From positions 1-48,540 of the forward strand of contig JASJCN010000022.1 in assembly GCA_030065975.1 (NCBI GenBank): a DNA stretch of 48,540 nt, written 5' to 3'. The translations under genes were made by a program, and so were the position numbers. The DNA comes from Myxococcota bacterium (GTDB lineage: Bacteria > Myxococcota_A > UBA9160 > UBA6930). Under the pieces are notes generated by a model. The model did no database searches, was not told the origin of the DNA, and worked only from the letters and a program-made list of their open reading frames with translations. Below are positions 1 to 10,340 of this stretch, in pieces; position 1 is the stretch's first letter, and every line of letters starts with the position of its first letter.

Positions 1-239
1 GCCTCGGCCAGGTCGCCGGTGCCGCAGGCGATGTCGAGCACGAGATCGTCGGACGAGACGCCCACCGTATCGAGCGCCAGCCGCCGCCAGCGCTGGTCGA
101 GGCCGAGGGTCAGCAGCCGGTTCAGCAGGTCGTAGCGCGGAGCGATGCGATCGAACATCGACTGCACGCTCTGCCGCTTCTCCTCGGCCGCGGGCAGCAC
201 GCTGCTCCGCCCCGGGTCGCGCAGGGCTCGCTCGCTCAC
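1..239 (-). CDS. ubiE: UbiE/COQ5-like ubiquinone/menaquinone C-methyltransferase, partial (C-terminus outside window)
   Basis: Reverse-strand translation from GTG at 239: VSERALRDPG...MFDRIAPRYDLLNRLLTLGLDQRWRRLALDTVGVSSDDLVLDIACGTGDLAEA; SAM motif VLDIACGTGDLAE; GTGA overlap with the MerR stop. Confidence 0.8.
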   Translation of the reverse strand, partial: MSERALRDPGRSSVLPAAEEKRQSVQSMFDRIAPRYDLLNRLLTLGLDQRWRRLALDTVGVSSDDLVLDIACGTGDLAE

Positions 240-1057
240 GGGCGCCGCCCTCCCCCGGCACCGCGCCAGCCGACCTCGATGGCGAGGCTGCGATCGCGGG
301 TCGCCGAGAGCGCGGCACGCAGATCGTCGCTGGCGCCGCTTCGGTCGAGACGCTCGAGGGCGCGCGTCACCAGCGTGCGCTGGAAGTGCAGCGCGATCAG
401 GCGGGTCACCTGGGGCAGCAGGTCGTGGAACGCCGCGGTGACCGAGGCGGCGCCCTCGGCGTCCTCGAGCGCCGTCTTGCGCACGTTGTCGTCGAAGAGA
501 TCGATCGCGCGCTCGGTCACGTCGCGCACGTTGCGCGCGTGGTCGACGGCCAGCTGCAGCAGCTCGGCCATGGGAAAGCCCGCCTGCAGCACGGCGAGAC
601 CCGCGCGGGCCATCTCGACGTCGCTGGCCGCGAAGCGCTCCTCGCCCTCGAGATGCAGCGGCTCGAGCAGCCCGGCCTGCTGCGCCGCCGAGACCAACGC
701 CGCGGGCAGCCCGGCCTCGCGGGCCAGCTCCTCTCGAGACAAGGTGCGCTCGCCCACGTGCTCCCGGGCGAGCGCCTCGAGCAGCGGGCCCGTGGGCGAC
801 TCCTCGGGCGCCTCGAGCACCTTGGCGATCAGCGCGAGGGTCAGGCCCTCCTCGTGGAGCGCCCGGATCCGCGCCAGGCGCTCGAGGTGGGCGTCTCCGT
901 ACAGGGCCACCCGGCCGCGACGCCGCGGAGCCGGGAGCAGCCCGCGGGTCTGGTAGTAGCGGACGGTGTCGACCGAGACGGACGCTCGGCGCGCGAGCTC
1001 CTCGACGCGGTACTCGCCCGGCGACTCGGTGGGGGGACCCGATCCGTCCATGCACAT
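236..1057 (-). CDS. MerR family transcriptional regulator
   Basis: N-terminal YRVEELARRASVSVDTVRYYQTRGLLPAPRRRGRVALYGDAHLERLARIRALHEEGLTL is a typical MerR winged HTH. Confidence 0.85.
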   Translation of the reverse strand: MCMDGSGPPTESPGEYRVEELARRASVSVDTVRYYQTRGLLPAPRRRGRVALYGDAHLERLARIRALHEEGLTLALIAKVLEAPEESPTGPLLEALAREHVGERTLSREELAREAGLPAALVSAAQQAGLLEPLHLEGEERFAASDVEMARAGLAVLQAGFPMAELLQLAVDHARNVRDVTERAIDLFDDNVRKTALEDAEGAASVTAAFHDLLPQVTRLIALHFQRTLVTRALERLDRSGASDDLRAALSATRDRSLAIEVGWRGAGGGRRP

Positions 1058-1143
1058 ACTCTAAGAGTATTTACTCGAACCGTCGAGCCGCCCACCGGCC
1101 CCGGAGACCCCCGGGGGTCCTCTCCACCCTCTAGCGATCCACG

Positions 1144-2379
1144 CTAGCGATCCAGGTAGGCCTCGTGCTGGGCGGAGAGGAACGCCGCCACGGCGCGGAT
1201 GGTGCGGACCGAGCGCACCGAGTGGAAGGTGTCGAAGGCGTGCTGAGCGCCCTGGGACTCGAGGTAGGCCACGGGCGACTGCGACTTCTCGCGCAGCGCA
1301 TCCACGAACGCGCGGGCCTCCTCCACGAACACCAGGGAGTCGTGGGTCCCGTGGATCACCAGGAACGGGGGCGCCTGGGCGTGGACCCGGGAGATGGGCG
1401 AGCAGCGCTCCCACAGGTCGCCGTCGGTGATTGGCGTCCCCGGGAAGACGCGGTTCGACAGGAACGGCTGCATCGCCTGGCGGCCGCGAATGCCCTGGCG
1501 GTCGAGGAAGTCGTACACGCCGTAGAACGGCACGCAGGCCGCCACCGACGTGTCGGCGTGCTCGAAGCCCGGCTGCCAGTCGCCGTCGCCCGCGGAGAGC
1601 GCCGCGAGCGCTGCGAGATGGCCGCCGGCCGAGCCGCCGGTGATGCACACGAACTCGGGATCGACGCCGTAGTCGTCGGCGTGCTCCCGCACCCAGGCGA
1701 TCGCGCGCTTCACGTCCACCACGGGGTCGGGCATGCGCCCCGGCCGACTCAGGCGATAGTTGGGCGCGAAGCACACCCAGCCGCGCTCGGCCATGTGGTG
1801 CATCAGCGGCTGGGCCTGCTCCTCCTTGTTGCCGATCACCCAGCCGCCGCCGTGGATCTGGACGAGGGCGGGCCGACCCTCGCCCGGCGCTTCGGGCATC
1901 ACGACGTCGAGGAGGTTGCGACGCCCGCGATCTCGGGGCTGGGGGTCGGAGTAGGCGACGTTGGCGAGGCGGGTCACGCCGGGCCGACGCATGCGGAAGG
2001 GACGCAGCCACTCGCCGGCCGAGACGTCTCGCGGCACGTCGAGCACCACGGACTCGCTCGGCTCGTCCACGCGCAGCGGGTCGGACTCGGCGCGCAGATG
2101 GGCGCTGAGCAGGGCTCCCCAGCCGACGAAGGCCACGCCGAGCCCCACGATGCCCGGGGTGCTCGCGAAGGCCCCGAAGGCCGCGAACACGAGGGTGGCC
2201 AGGGCCTGCCACGCCAGGTGATGGAGCGCGAGCTCCCCCGTGAGCCAGGCGCCGAAGAAGTAGGGGCCCGCCAGGGCGCCGAGCTGCCGGCGCTGCAGGA
2301 GGGCGGTGAAGGCGAGGACGGCTCCGATGCTCGCGACGCCGAGGAAGATCCACCCGGCGGTCGCGTCGGCGCCGCTCAC
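1144..2379 (-). CDS. alpha/beta hydrolase (HSL/esterase-like) with N-terminal membrane segments
   Basis: HGGGWVIGNK oxyanion motif, GGSAGGHLAA nucleophile elbow, HGTHDSLV and QHAFD; GTG start at 2379 overlaps the upstream stop (GTGA). Confidence 0.8.
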   Translation of the reverse strand: MSGADATAGWIFLGVASIGAVLAFTALLQRRQLGALAGPYFFGAWLTGELALHHLAWQALATLVFAAFGAFASTPGIVGLGVAFVGWGALLSAHLRAESDPLRVDEPSESVVLDVPRDVSAGEWLRPFRMRRPGVTRLANVAYSDPQPRDRGRRNLLDVVMPEAPGEGRPALVQIHGGGWVIGNKEEQAQPLMHHMAERGWVCFAPNYRLSRPGRMPDPVVDVKRAIAWVREHADDYGVDPEFVCITGGSAGGHLAALAALSAGDGDWQPGFEHADTSVAACVPFYGVYDFLDRQGIRGRQAMQPFLSNRVFPGTPITDGDLWERCSPISRVHAQAPPFLVIHGTHDSLVFVEEARAFVDALREKSQSPVAYLESQGAQHAFDTFHSVRSVRTIRAVAAFLSAQHEAYLDR

Positions 2380-3059
2380 GAGCGAACGAGAAGCAGGGAC
2401 TTGGGATCGAGAGCGACGCGGAGCGCGGCCACGTCGGGGTTCTCGTGATCCTTGAGTGCGCGCAGCGCCACGCTCTGGCCGTCGGGCTCGAGCGCCACGA
2501 TCACGCCGAAGAGATCGCGGCTCGCCGCGAGGCTCTCGGGCAGCTCCTGCACCTGCTCGGTGGCACACGAAGCCGAGAGCCAGATCTCGACACCGAGCTC
2601 CTGGGCCAGGCTGCCCACGTCCTGCAGCTCGTCGCGGGTCGCCCCGTCGAAGCCCTCGAGGATCACGAGCGCGGGACGGCCCCCCGCCTCCTGCTCGATC
2701 TTCACGGCTTCGCGCAGCTTGCCGGCCGAGAAGGCGGCCGGCGGATAGGCGCGAATGCTGCGGCGACGGTCGGCCTCGGCATGCACCACGGCCTCGTCCT
2801 CGAGCTGGGCGTGGGAGACGAGGTCCTCGAAGACCGTGTCGTAGTGGGCCCGGGTGTGGGCCACGGTCTGGTCGAGCACCACGTGCAGCACGTGCTCGCC
2901 ACGCAGCAGGTCGTCCACGGCGAGGCCCACCAGGAAGGAGGTCTTGCCGACGCCATGGGCGGCCAGCACCAGACCGAGATTGCCCTTGCCGAGCCCGCCG
3001 TGGAGCCCCTTCTCGAGCAGGCGGACGGGGCTCCGGGCGGTCAGGAAATCGAGATCCAT
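2376..3059 (-). CDS. RecA/RadA-superfamily P-loop ATPase, function unknown
   Basis: MDLDFLTARSPVRLLEKGLHGGLGKGNLGLVLAAHGVGKTSFLVGLAVDDLL...; Walker A AAHGVGKTS, Walker B-like ALVILEGFDG. Confidence 0.65.
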   Translation of the reverse strand: MDLDFLTARSPVRLLEKGLHGGLGKGNLGLVLAAHGVGKTSFLVGLAVDDLLRGEHVLHVVLDQTVAHTRAHYDTVFEDLVSHAQLEDEAVVHAEADRRRSIRAYPPAAFSAGKLREAVKIEQEAGGRPALVILEGFDGATRDELQDVGSLAQELGVEIWLSASCATEQVQELPESLAASRDLFGVIVALEPDGQSVALRALKDHENPDVAALRVALDPKSLLLVRS

Positions 3060-3125
3060 CCAGTCTGGTCCTCCAGAGGGGCCCGGGCCCGGAGGCCCAG
3101 GGGAGGTTGTCGGGTTCCCCCGATG

Positions 3126-5219
<2,094 letters not shown>

Positions 5220-5605
5220 GACGTCTTGCCGCGTTGCGTCGTCGCGGGCGTGCCGCGCGAGCTTTCCGGTGCTGGTTCGAGTCTCTCTGATGCCGCCGTC
5301 TCTCGGCGGGAACCTGTGACTCGACTGTTCGATGGGGTCCGTGCGACTGGGGTCGCGGGGAGCGCCGGGCCGAACCCGGCTCCTGGGTGGCCGGCACTGG
5401 GGGGATGGTGTTGCCATCCAGCTCCGTGGCCCCCGAAGACCTTCACTCCGTTCCGTCTCTGGGGTGACCCCCGCGTGAGCCGCTTCCCTAGGCGGAAGCT
5501 CCTCGACGCAGCGGAGGCTGGGCCGACCATCGGCAGGCCGCAGCCACCCCCTGAGACGGGCCCGAAAACTAATCGGTTTTCAGGATCGTGCCAGCGGAGA
5601 TGAAG

Positions 5606-6346
5606 TCAAGAATCCCCAGGGGGAACCGACTTCAGTCGGGGAATCCCCATGGCCCGGGCGGCCGCCGCCATGTGATGGCCCTCGGCTGCCTGCGAGTAGG
5701 CGTGCTCCGGCCCGACGACGCAGGCCCGACGCGCCGCGCAGCGATCGCGGCAGCCCGGGTCGCTCCGCCGCTTTGCCGCACAGGCCTCGATCTCGAAGCC
5801 CCGGGCCGGCAGCGCCGACGCCGGGCAGGCCCCCTGGCAAGGAGCCGGACAGCCCTCGCAGGGCCCGGGGCCCGGGAGCGGGCCCGGCCCCTCGAGCGCA
5901 GCGTCGACCAGGAGGGCCGCGCGCAGGCTCATCCAGGGACCGACCTCCGGGTGCAGCAGCAGGCCGAGCCGGCTCGGCCAGCCGAGCCCCGCCTCCCGGC
6001 CCAGGGCGACGAAGTCGAGATAGGTCCCGGCCTCGGGCCGGTGGGCGAAGACGGCCCGGACCCGGTGCCCCGCCGCCTCGAGGGCGGCGGCGCGCCGGGC
6101 GATCTCGGCCTCGGTGAAGGCGTCCACGGGATCGGGCCCGGCGAGGCCGCGGGCCTGGACGGCCTCGAACAGGGCGCGCCCACCGCAGCCGACGACGAAG
6201 GCCGAGCGGGCCTCGGGCAGCAGCCGGGCGACGTGCAGGGGCTCGGGCTGGAGGCGGTCCCAGGCCTCCCGGGTGACGATCCCGACCCGGTCGAAGCCCG
6301 TGGCGGCGAGGCCCGCACGCAGCCACTCCCACGAATCGCCCGGCAT
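5606..6346 (-). CDS. Epoxyqueuosine reductase-like / cysteine-rich 4Fe-4S protein
   Basis: MPGDSWEWLRAGLAATGFDRVGIV...CEGCPAPCQGACPASALPARGFEIEACAAKRRSDPGCRDRCAARRACVVGPEHAYSQ; clustered cysteines and QueG-like N-terminus. Confidence 0.6.
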   Translation of the reverse strand: MPGDSWEWLRAGLAATGFDRVGIVTREAWDRLQPEPLHVARLLPEARSAFVVGCGGRALFEAVQARGLAGPDPVDAFTEAEIARRAAALEAAGHRVRAVFAHRPEAGTYLDFVALGREAGLGWPSRLGLLLHPEVGPWMSLRAALLVDAALEGPGPLPGPGPCEGCPAPCQGACPASALPARGFEIEACAAKRRSDPGCRDRCAARRACVVGPEHAYSQAAEGHHMAAAARAMGIPRLKSVPPGDS

Positions 6347-6354
6347 CGCGCGAG

Positions 6355-7278
6355 TCAGTCGAGACGCGTTCCGACGACGAGGCCCGCCTCCTCGGCCGAG
6401 ACCTTGCCGCCTTCCGCCCGCGCCCGGCCCACCCAGAGGCTCCCGCCCCGGGCGGCGATGCGGGCGGCGCCGTCCCGACACTCCACCACGGTGCCGGGCT
6501 CGCCGTCGCTCGACTCCTCGGCGAGGTAGGCATCGAAGAGGCGCACGCGCGCGCCGGCCAGTCCGGCGTGGGCGCCGGGCTGGGGATCGCAGCCGCGGAT
6601 CTGCCGGTCGATCACGGCAGCGGGCCTCGACCAGTCGATGCGCGCATCCTCCTCGCCGACCAGCCCCTGGAAGCTCGCCTGGGACTCGTCCTGCACCCGG
6701 AGCTCGGCGGTCCCGCGGTCGACGTGGTCGACCGCCTCGACCATGGCGTCGACGCCGAGCTCGTAGAGCTCCTCGAAGTAGAGCGTGGCGGCGGTGTGCT
6801 TCGGCTGGATCGGGACCGGGCCCTTCTGCACCACGATCGGGCCGGTGTCCACGCCCGCGTCCGGGCGGAACACCGTCACCCCCGCCTCGGTCTCGCCCTG
6901 GATGATCTGCCACGCGAGCGCGTTGCCGCCCCGGAACTTCGGCAGCAGCGAGGGGTGGAAGCAGAGCGAGCCGTGCTCGGGCGCATCGACCACCTCGCTC
7001 GGCAGGATCATCGTCACGAAGGCCAGCACGTTCAGCTCGGCGCCGAGGGCCCGATACTCCTCCACGCGCTTCGCGAGGGGCTCGCCGGTCTTCTTGCGCA
7101 TGGCGCGCGGACGGATCAGCGGAAGCCCGCGCGACGCGGCCTCCTCGGCCAGCGGATCGGGCCGCTTGCCCTCGGGCGGCGCGTACACGCCGACGATCTC
7201 GTGGCCCGCCTCGATCAGACGCACGAGCACGTCCTTTCCGAAGGCCGCCTGGCCGAAGAACGCGATGCGTAGGGACAT
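6355..7278 (-). CDS. Formyltransferase-family protein (methionyl-tRNA formyltransferase / 10-formyl-THF hydrolase-domain like)
   Basis: MSLRIAFFGQAAFGKDVLVRLIEAGHEIVGVYAPPEGKRPDPLA...FHPSLLPKFRGGNALAWQIIQGETEAGVTVFRPDAGVDTGPIVVQK. Confidence 0.8.
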   Translation of the reverse strand: MSLRIAFFGQAAFGKDVLVRLIEAGHEIVGVYAPPEGKRPDPLAEEAASRGLPLIRPRAMRKKTGEPLAKRVEEYRALGAELNVLAFVTMILPSEVVDAPEHGSLCFHPSLLPKFRGGNALAWQIIQGETEAGVTVFRPDAGVDTGPIVVQKGPVPIQPKHTAATLYFEELYELGVDAMVEAVDHVDRGTAELRVQDESQASFQGLVGEEDARIDWSRPAAVIDRQIRGCDPQPGAHAGLAGARVRLFDAYLAEESSDGEPGTVVECRDGAARIAARGGSLWVGRARAEGGKVSAEEAGLVVGTRLD

Positions 7279-7303
7279 GCTCGAGATCCTGTCTTTGTGC
7301 CGG

Positions 7304-7975
7304 CTACCGCGGGTGGTTGCGATCGCCCACCTTGCCGCGGGGCCTGGCCGGCATGCCGAAGGCGAGAGTGTGGTCCGGAACGTCGCGCGTCACCAGCGAG
7401 CGGGTGCCGACCACGGCGTGATCGCCGATGCGGACGCCCTGCAGGATCGTCACGTCCGAGGCCACCCAGGCGCAGTCTCCGATGTGGACGGGGCCGCGCG
7501 TCTCCTGGTGGTCGTCGTCGATCGGATGGTCCGAGTCCCAGATGCGGGTGCCGGGGCCGATCCATCCCTTCTCGCCCACGGTGATCCGCTCCCGGGCGCT
7601 CAGGGTGCAGCCGTTCAGCAGGCTCTCCCGGCCGAGGCGCATGTGCGCGCCGGCGTAGACCATCAGGTGGATGGGCCCGGACTCCGTGCGCAGCCAGGCC
7701 CCCTCCTCGATCCGGAGCTCGGCCCCGGGCTCCACGAAGAAGGTCACGCCCCCCGGGCGCCGATCCGCCAGGACGCCGGGGCCGATCACCAGGCGCGCGC
7801 CCGGGCCCAGACGGAAGCGCGCAACGGCCAGGGCGTTGGTCGCGCTCGGGTGGATCTCGAGGCCCGGGTGCCGCCACTGGAGCCAACGCAACACCAGGCG
7901 ATCGCGAAGGGCGACCAGCCGCAGCTGGGTGGGGAGCCAGAACCCCAACCAGCGACCGAGCCAGCCGTCGGGCAT
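7304..7975 (-). CDS. Left-handed beta-helix (hexapeptide) acyltransferase
   Basis: MPDGWLGRWLGFWLP...GWIGPGTRIWDSDHPIDDDHQETRGPVHIGDCAWVASDVTILQGVRIGDHAVVGTRSLVTRDVPDHTLAFGMPARPRGK. Confidence 0.8.
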   Translation of the reverse strand: MPDGWLGRWLGFWLPTQLRLVALRDRLVLRWLQWRHPGLEIHPSATNALAVARFRLGPGARLVIGPGVLADRRPGGVTFFVEPGAELRIEEGAWLRTESGPIHLMVYAGAHMRLGRESLLNGCTLSARERITVGEKGWIGPGTRIWDSDHPIDDDHQETRGPVHIGDCAWVASDVTILQGVRIGDHAVVGTRSLVTRDVPDHTLAFGMPARPRGKVGDRNHPR

Positions 7976-7980
7976 GGGCC

Positions 7981-8223
7981 CTAGCTGCCCTGGGTCGACT
8001 CGCCCTCGCGCAGCCGGAAGGTGATGAAGCCGTGGGTCGGGTCGTAGGGAGACAGGCCGACCTGCACGCGGTCCCCGGGGATCACGCGGATGCGGAAGCG
8101 GCGCATCCGGCCGGAGAGCTGAGCGGTGACGGTCTGGCCCGAATCCAGGGTGATCTGGTAGCGACCTCCGCCGAGGATCTTGTCCACGGCACCGGTGGTC
8201 TGGATCAGGTCGTCTCGCGCCAA
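7981..8223 (-). CDS. infA: Translation initiation factor IF-1 (TTG start)
   Basis: MARDDLIQTTGAVDKILGGGRYQITLDSGQTVTAQLSGRMRRFRIRVIPGDRVQVGLSPYDPTHGFITFRLRE; GGAGG ribosome-binding site upstream of TTG. Confidence 0.85.
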   Translation of the reverse strand: MARDDLIQTTGAVDKILGGGRYQITLDSGQTVTAQLSGRMRRFRIRVIPGDRVQVGLSPYDPTHGFITFRLREGESTQGS

Positions 8224-8404
8224 GGAGCCTCCACCCGCTGCTGAGGACCCGCTGCTGAGGAGCGGCTTCGGGGGGGCGCAAGCTAGCACTTGCCCCGCAG
8301 GCCAGCGACCCGCACACGCGCCCCTCACGAGCCCCTTCGATAGTCTGGGCGGGTCCTGAGATCGAGAGCGAAAGATCGAGAGCCAAGGGAGGGAGCCGGC
8401 GATC

Positions 8405-10291
8405 GTGACGGGGGACGCGGCGCTGCGACGGGTGCGGCTGTGGGGTGGCCTCGGACTGCTCGCCCTCGCCGCCTTCCTGGTGCTGGCCCCCTCGCCATGG
8501 AGCGTCGAAGGCGGACCCGGCTTCTTCGCCGAGGACCGCGGCCGCCCCCTCCGCGCGAACGTCTGGATCGGCCTGTGGTGGGCCGCCGCCCTGAACCTCG
8601 GGCTCGGCGCCCTGTGCGTGGCCAGCGCGCCGCTCTGGACACGGCCCGTACCGCCACGAGCGAGCCGTCCGGCCGGGATGTCGCGCCGGCTCTTCGCGCT
8701 CCTCGTGGCGCTGGCCATCCTCTTGGGCCTGGGGCTGCGGCTCCCTCTCGCGACGAAGAGCCTCTGGTGGGACGAGGCGTGGACCATCCGCCAGGTGATC
8801 GTCGGCTCCTTCGCAGTGACCGACGGCGACCCGACGGCAGCGAACGATCTCGAGCGGTTCAAGCCCGGGGGGCTCGAGCGCGCGCTCTTCTACGCCAAGA
8901 AGCCCACCAACCACGCCCTCTACAGCGTGGCCGCCTGGAGCACGAACGGCGTCTGGCGCAGCACCCACGACGGCCCCCCGCAGCGCTTCTCGGAGCTCGC
9001 CTATCGCCTGCCCGCCCTCCTGGCCTCGGCTCTCTGCATGCTCGGTGTGGCGCTCCTGTGTCGCGAGCTCGGTTTCGCCCGCGCCGGCCCCCTGGCGGCG
9101 CTCCTCCTGGCCCTCCACCCCTGGGCCATCCGCTACGGAACCGAGGGGCGTGCCTACGGCTTCGTGATGACCTTCACCGTCCTCGGCGTGCTCGCGATGT
9201 CGCGCTTCCTGCGCAGCCGACGCCACCGCGATCTCGGGGCGTACGTGGTGAGCCAGGTGCTGCTGGTCTGGACCTGGTCCTACGCGGCGTTCGTCACGGC
9301 CGGCCTGGGAGCGGCCGCCGGGCTCCACGTGTTGCGAAGCGAAGGAAGCGCCCGCGAGCGTCGCGGGGAGGCGTTCCGCCTGGTCGTGGCCCATGTGCTG
9401 GCGGTGATGGCGGTGGTGCAGGTCTTCGCCCCGAACCTCACCCTCGTCGGAACCTGGGGCGTCTACGTGGGAGACGCCGTCTCGAGACTCCCGGCCGTGC
9501 TGGCCGGGCTCGCCACCGGGATGCTCTGGCCCGACGGCCTCGGCGACCCGGAACTTCCCTCGCTCTCGGCGCTGCTCGAGAGCTCGCGGCTCGCTCAGGC
9601 GGTGGTGCTCGTCGTCCTCCCCCTGGTGGTCGCGGGCGGCGCCGTCGCCGTGTGTCGCTTCGACCGGAGCGCGCGGAGCGTGTTGCTCGGCTGGCTCGCC
9701 GCCGCTCCCCTGGCGGTGATCGTCACCCAGGTGACCGGGCGCCACTTCTATCCGCGCTTCCTGATGTACGCGCTCCCTGCAGTCGTGGTCCTGGCCGCGA
9801 TCGGCCTCGAGCGGCTCCACGCCAGGTGCGCGCGCCGCTGGTCGGGCGCTCGGGGGCACGGTACGGGGCTCGCGCTCGCGGGCGCGGCGGTCGCGGCCTG
9901 GCTCGCGGTCTGCGCCCCGCAGATCCAGCTGCTCCTCGAGCGCCCCTACGCACCGCTCCGCGACACCCGCGACAGCCTGGCTCCGGCGGCGATCCGCGCC
10001 GGGCTCGGCTTCGGGACCAGCGCGCTCCGCGTCTACGATCCCGAGATCCGCTACCTCGACGGCGTCGCCGACATCGCCGCGATCTGCCGGACGGCGCGAG
10101 ACGCGGGGCAGCCGCTGCGCATCGCCTCGGGCTACCCGGTGCACAACCGCGAGCGACGCCCGGCGATCGCCTTGCTCGAGGACGCGACCCACTTCACGGT
10201 GGTGGCCGAGCACCGCGGGATCGAGCCGGCCTTCCACTTCCGGGTCTTCGCGCCGTCGGGCCCCTGTCCGGCGGCTTCGCCGAGCGGGTGA
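8405..10291 (+). CDS. Multi-pass membrane glycosyltransferase (PMT/ArnT-like)
   Basis: Many hydrophobic segments; first-loop motif LRLPLATKSLWWDEAWTIRQ; RYGTEGRAYGF. Confidence 0.65.
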   Translation: MTGDAALRRVRLWGGLGLLALAAFLVLAPSPWSVEGGPGFFAEDRGRPLRANVWIGLWWAAALNLGLGALCVASAPLWTRPVPPRASRPAGMSRRLFALLVALAILLGLGLRLPLATKSLWWDEAWTIRQVIVGSFAVTDGDPTAANDLERFKPGGLERALFYAKKPTNHALYSVAAWSTNGVWRSTHDGPPQRFSELAYRLPALLASALCMLGVALLCRELGFARAGPLAALLLALHPWAIRYGTEGRAYGFVMTFTVLGVLAMSRFLRSRRHRDLGAYVVSQVLLVWTWSYAAFVTAGLGAAAGLHVLRSEGSARERRGEAFRLVVAHVLAVMAVVQVFAPNLTLVGTWGVYVGDAVSRLPAVLAGLATGMLWPDGLGDPELPSLSALLESSRLAQAVVLVVLPLVVAGGAVAVCRFDRSARSVLLGWLAAAPLAVIVTQVTGRHFYPRFLMYALPAVVVLAAIGLERLHARCARRWSGARGHGTGLALAGAAVAAWLAVCAPQIQLLLERPYAPLRDTRDSLAPAAIRAGLGFGTSALRVYDPEIRYLDGVADIAAICRTARDAGQPLRIASGYPVHNRERRPAIALLEDATHFTVVAEHRGIEPAFHFRVFAPSGPCPAASPSG

Positions 10292-10340
10292 ACGCCGGCC
10301 GACCGGGTTGAGAATCGGGGGGTTGGGGTACCCTGCGAAC

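Noticed and set aside
5260-5300. GGTTCGAGTC T-loop-like string suggesting a tRNA
   Set aside because: Flanking bases do not form a T-stem, acceptor stem or anticodon arm.
5220-5417. N-terminal extension of EF-G ([20 protein letters not shown]...)
   Set aside because: Arg/Pro-rich, no homology expected; the canonical start [18 protein letters not shown] at 5219 fits EF-G.
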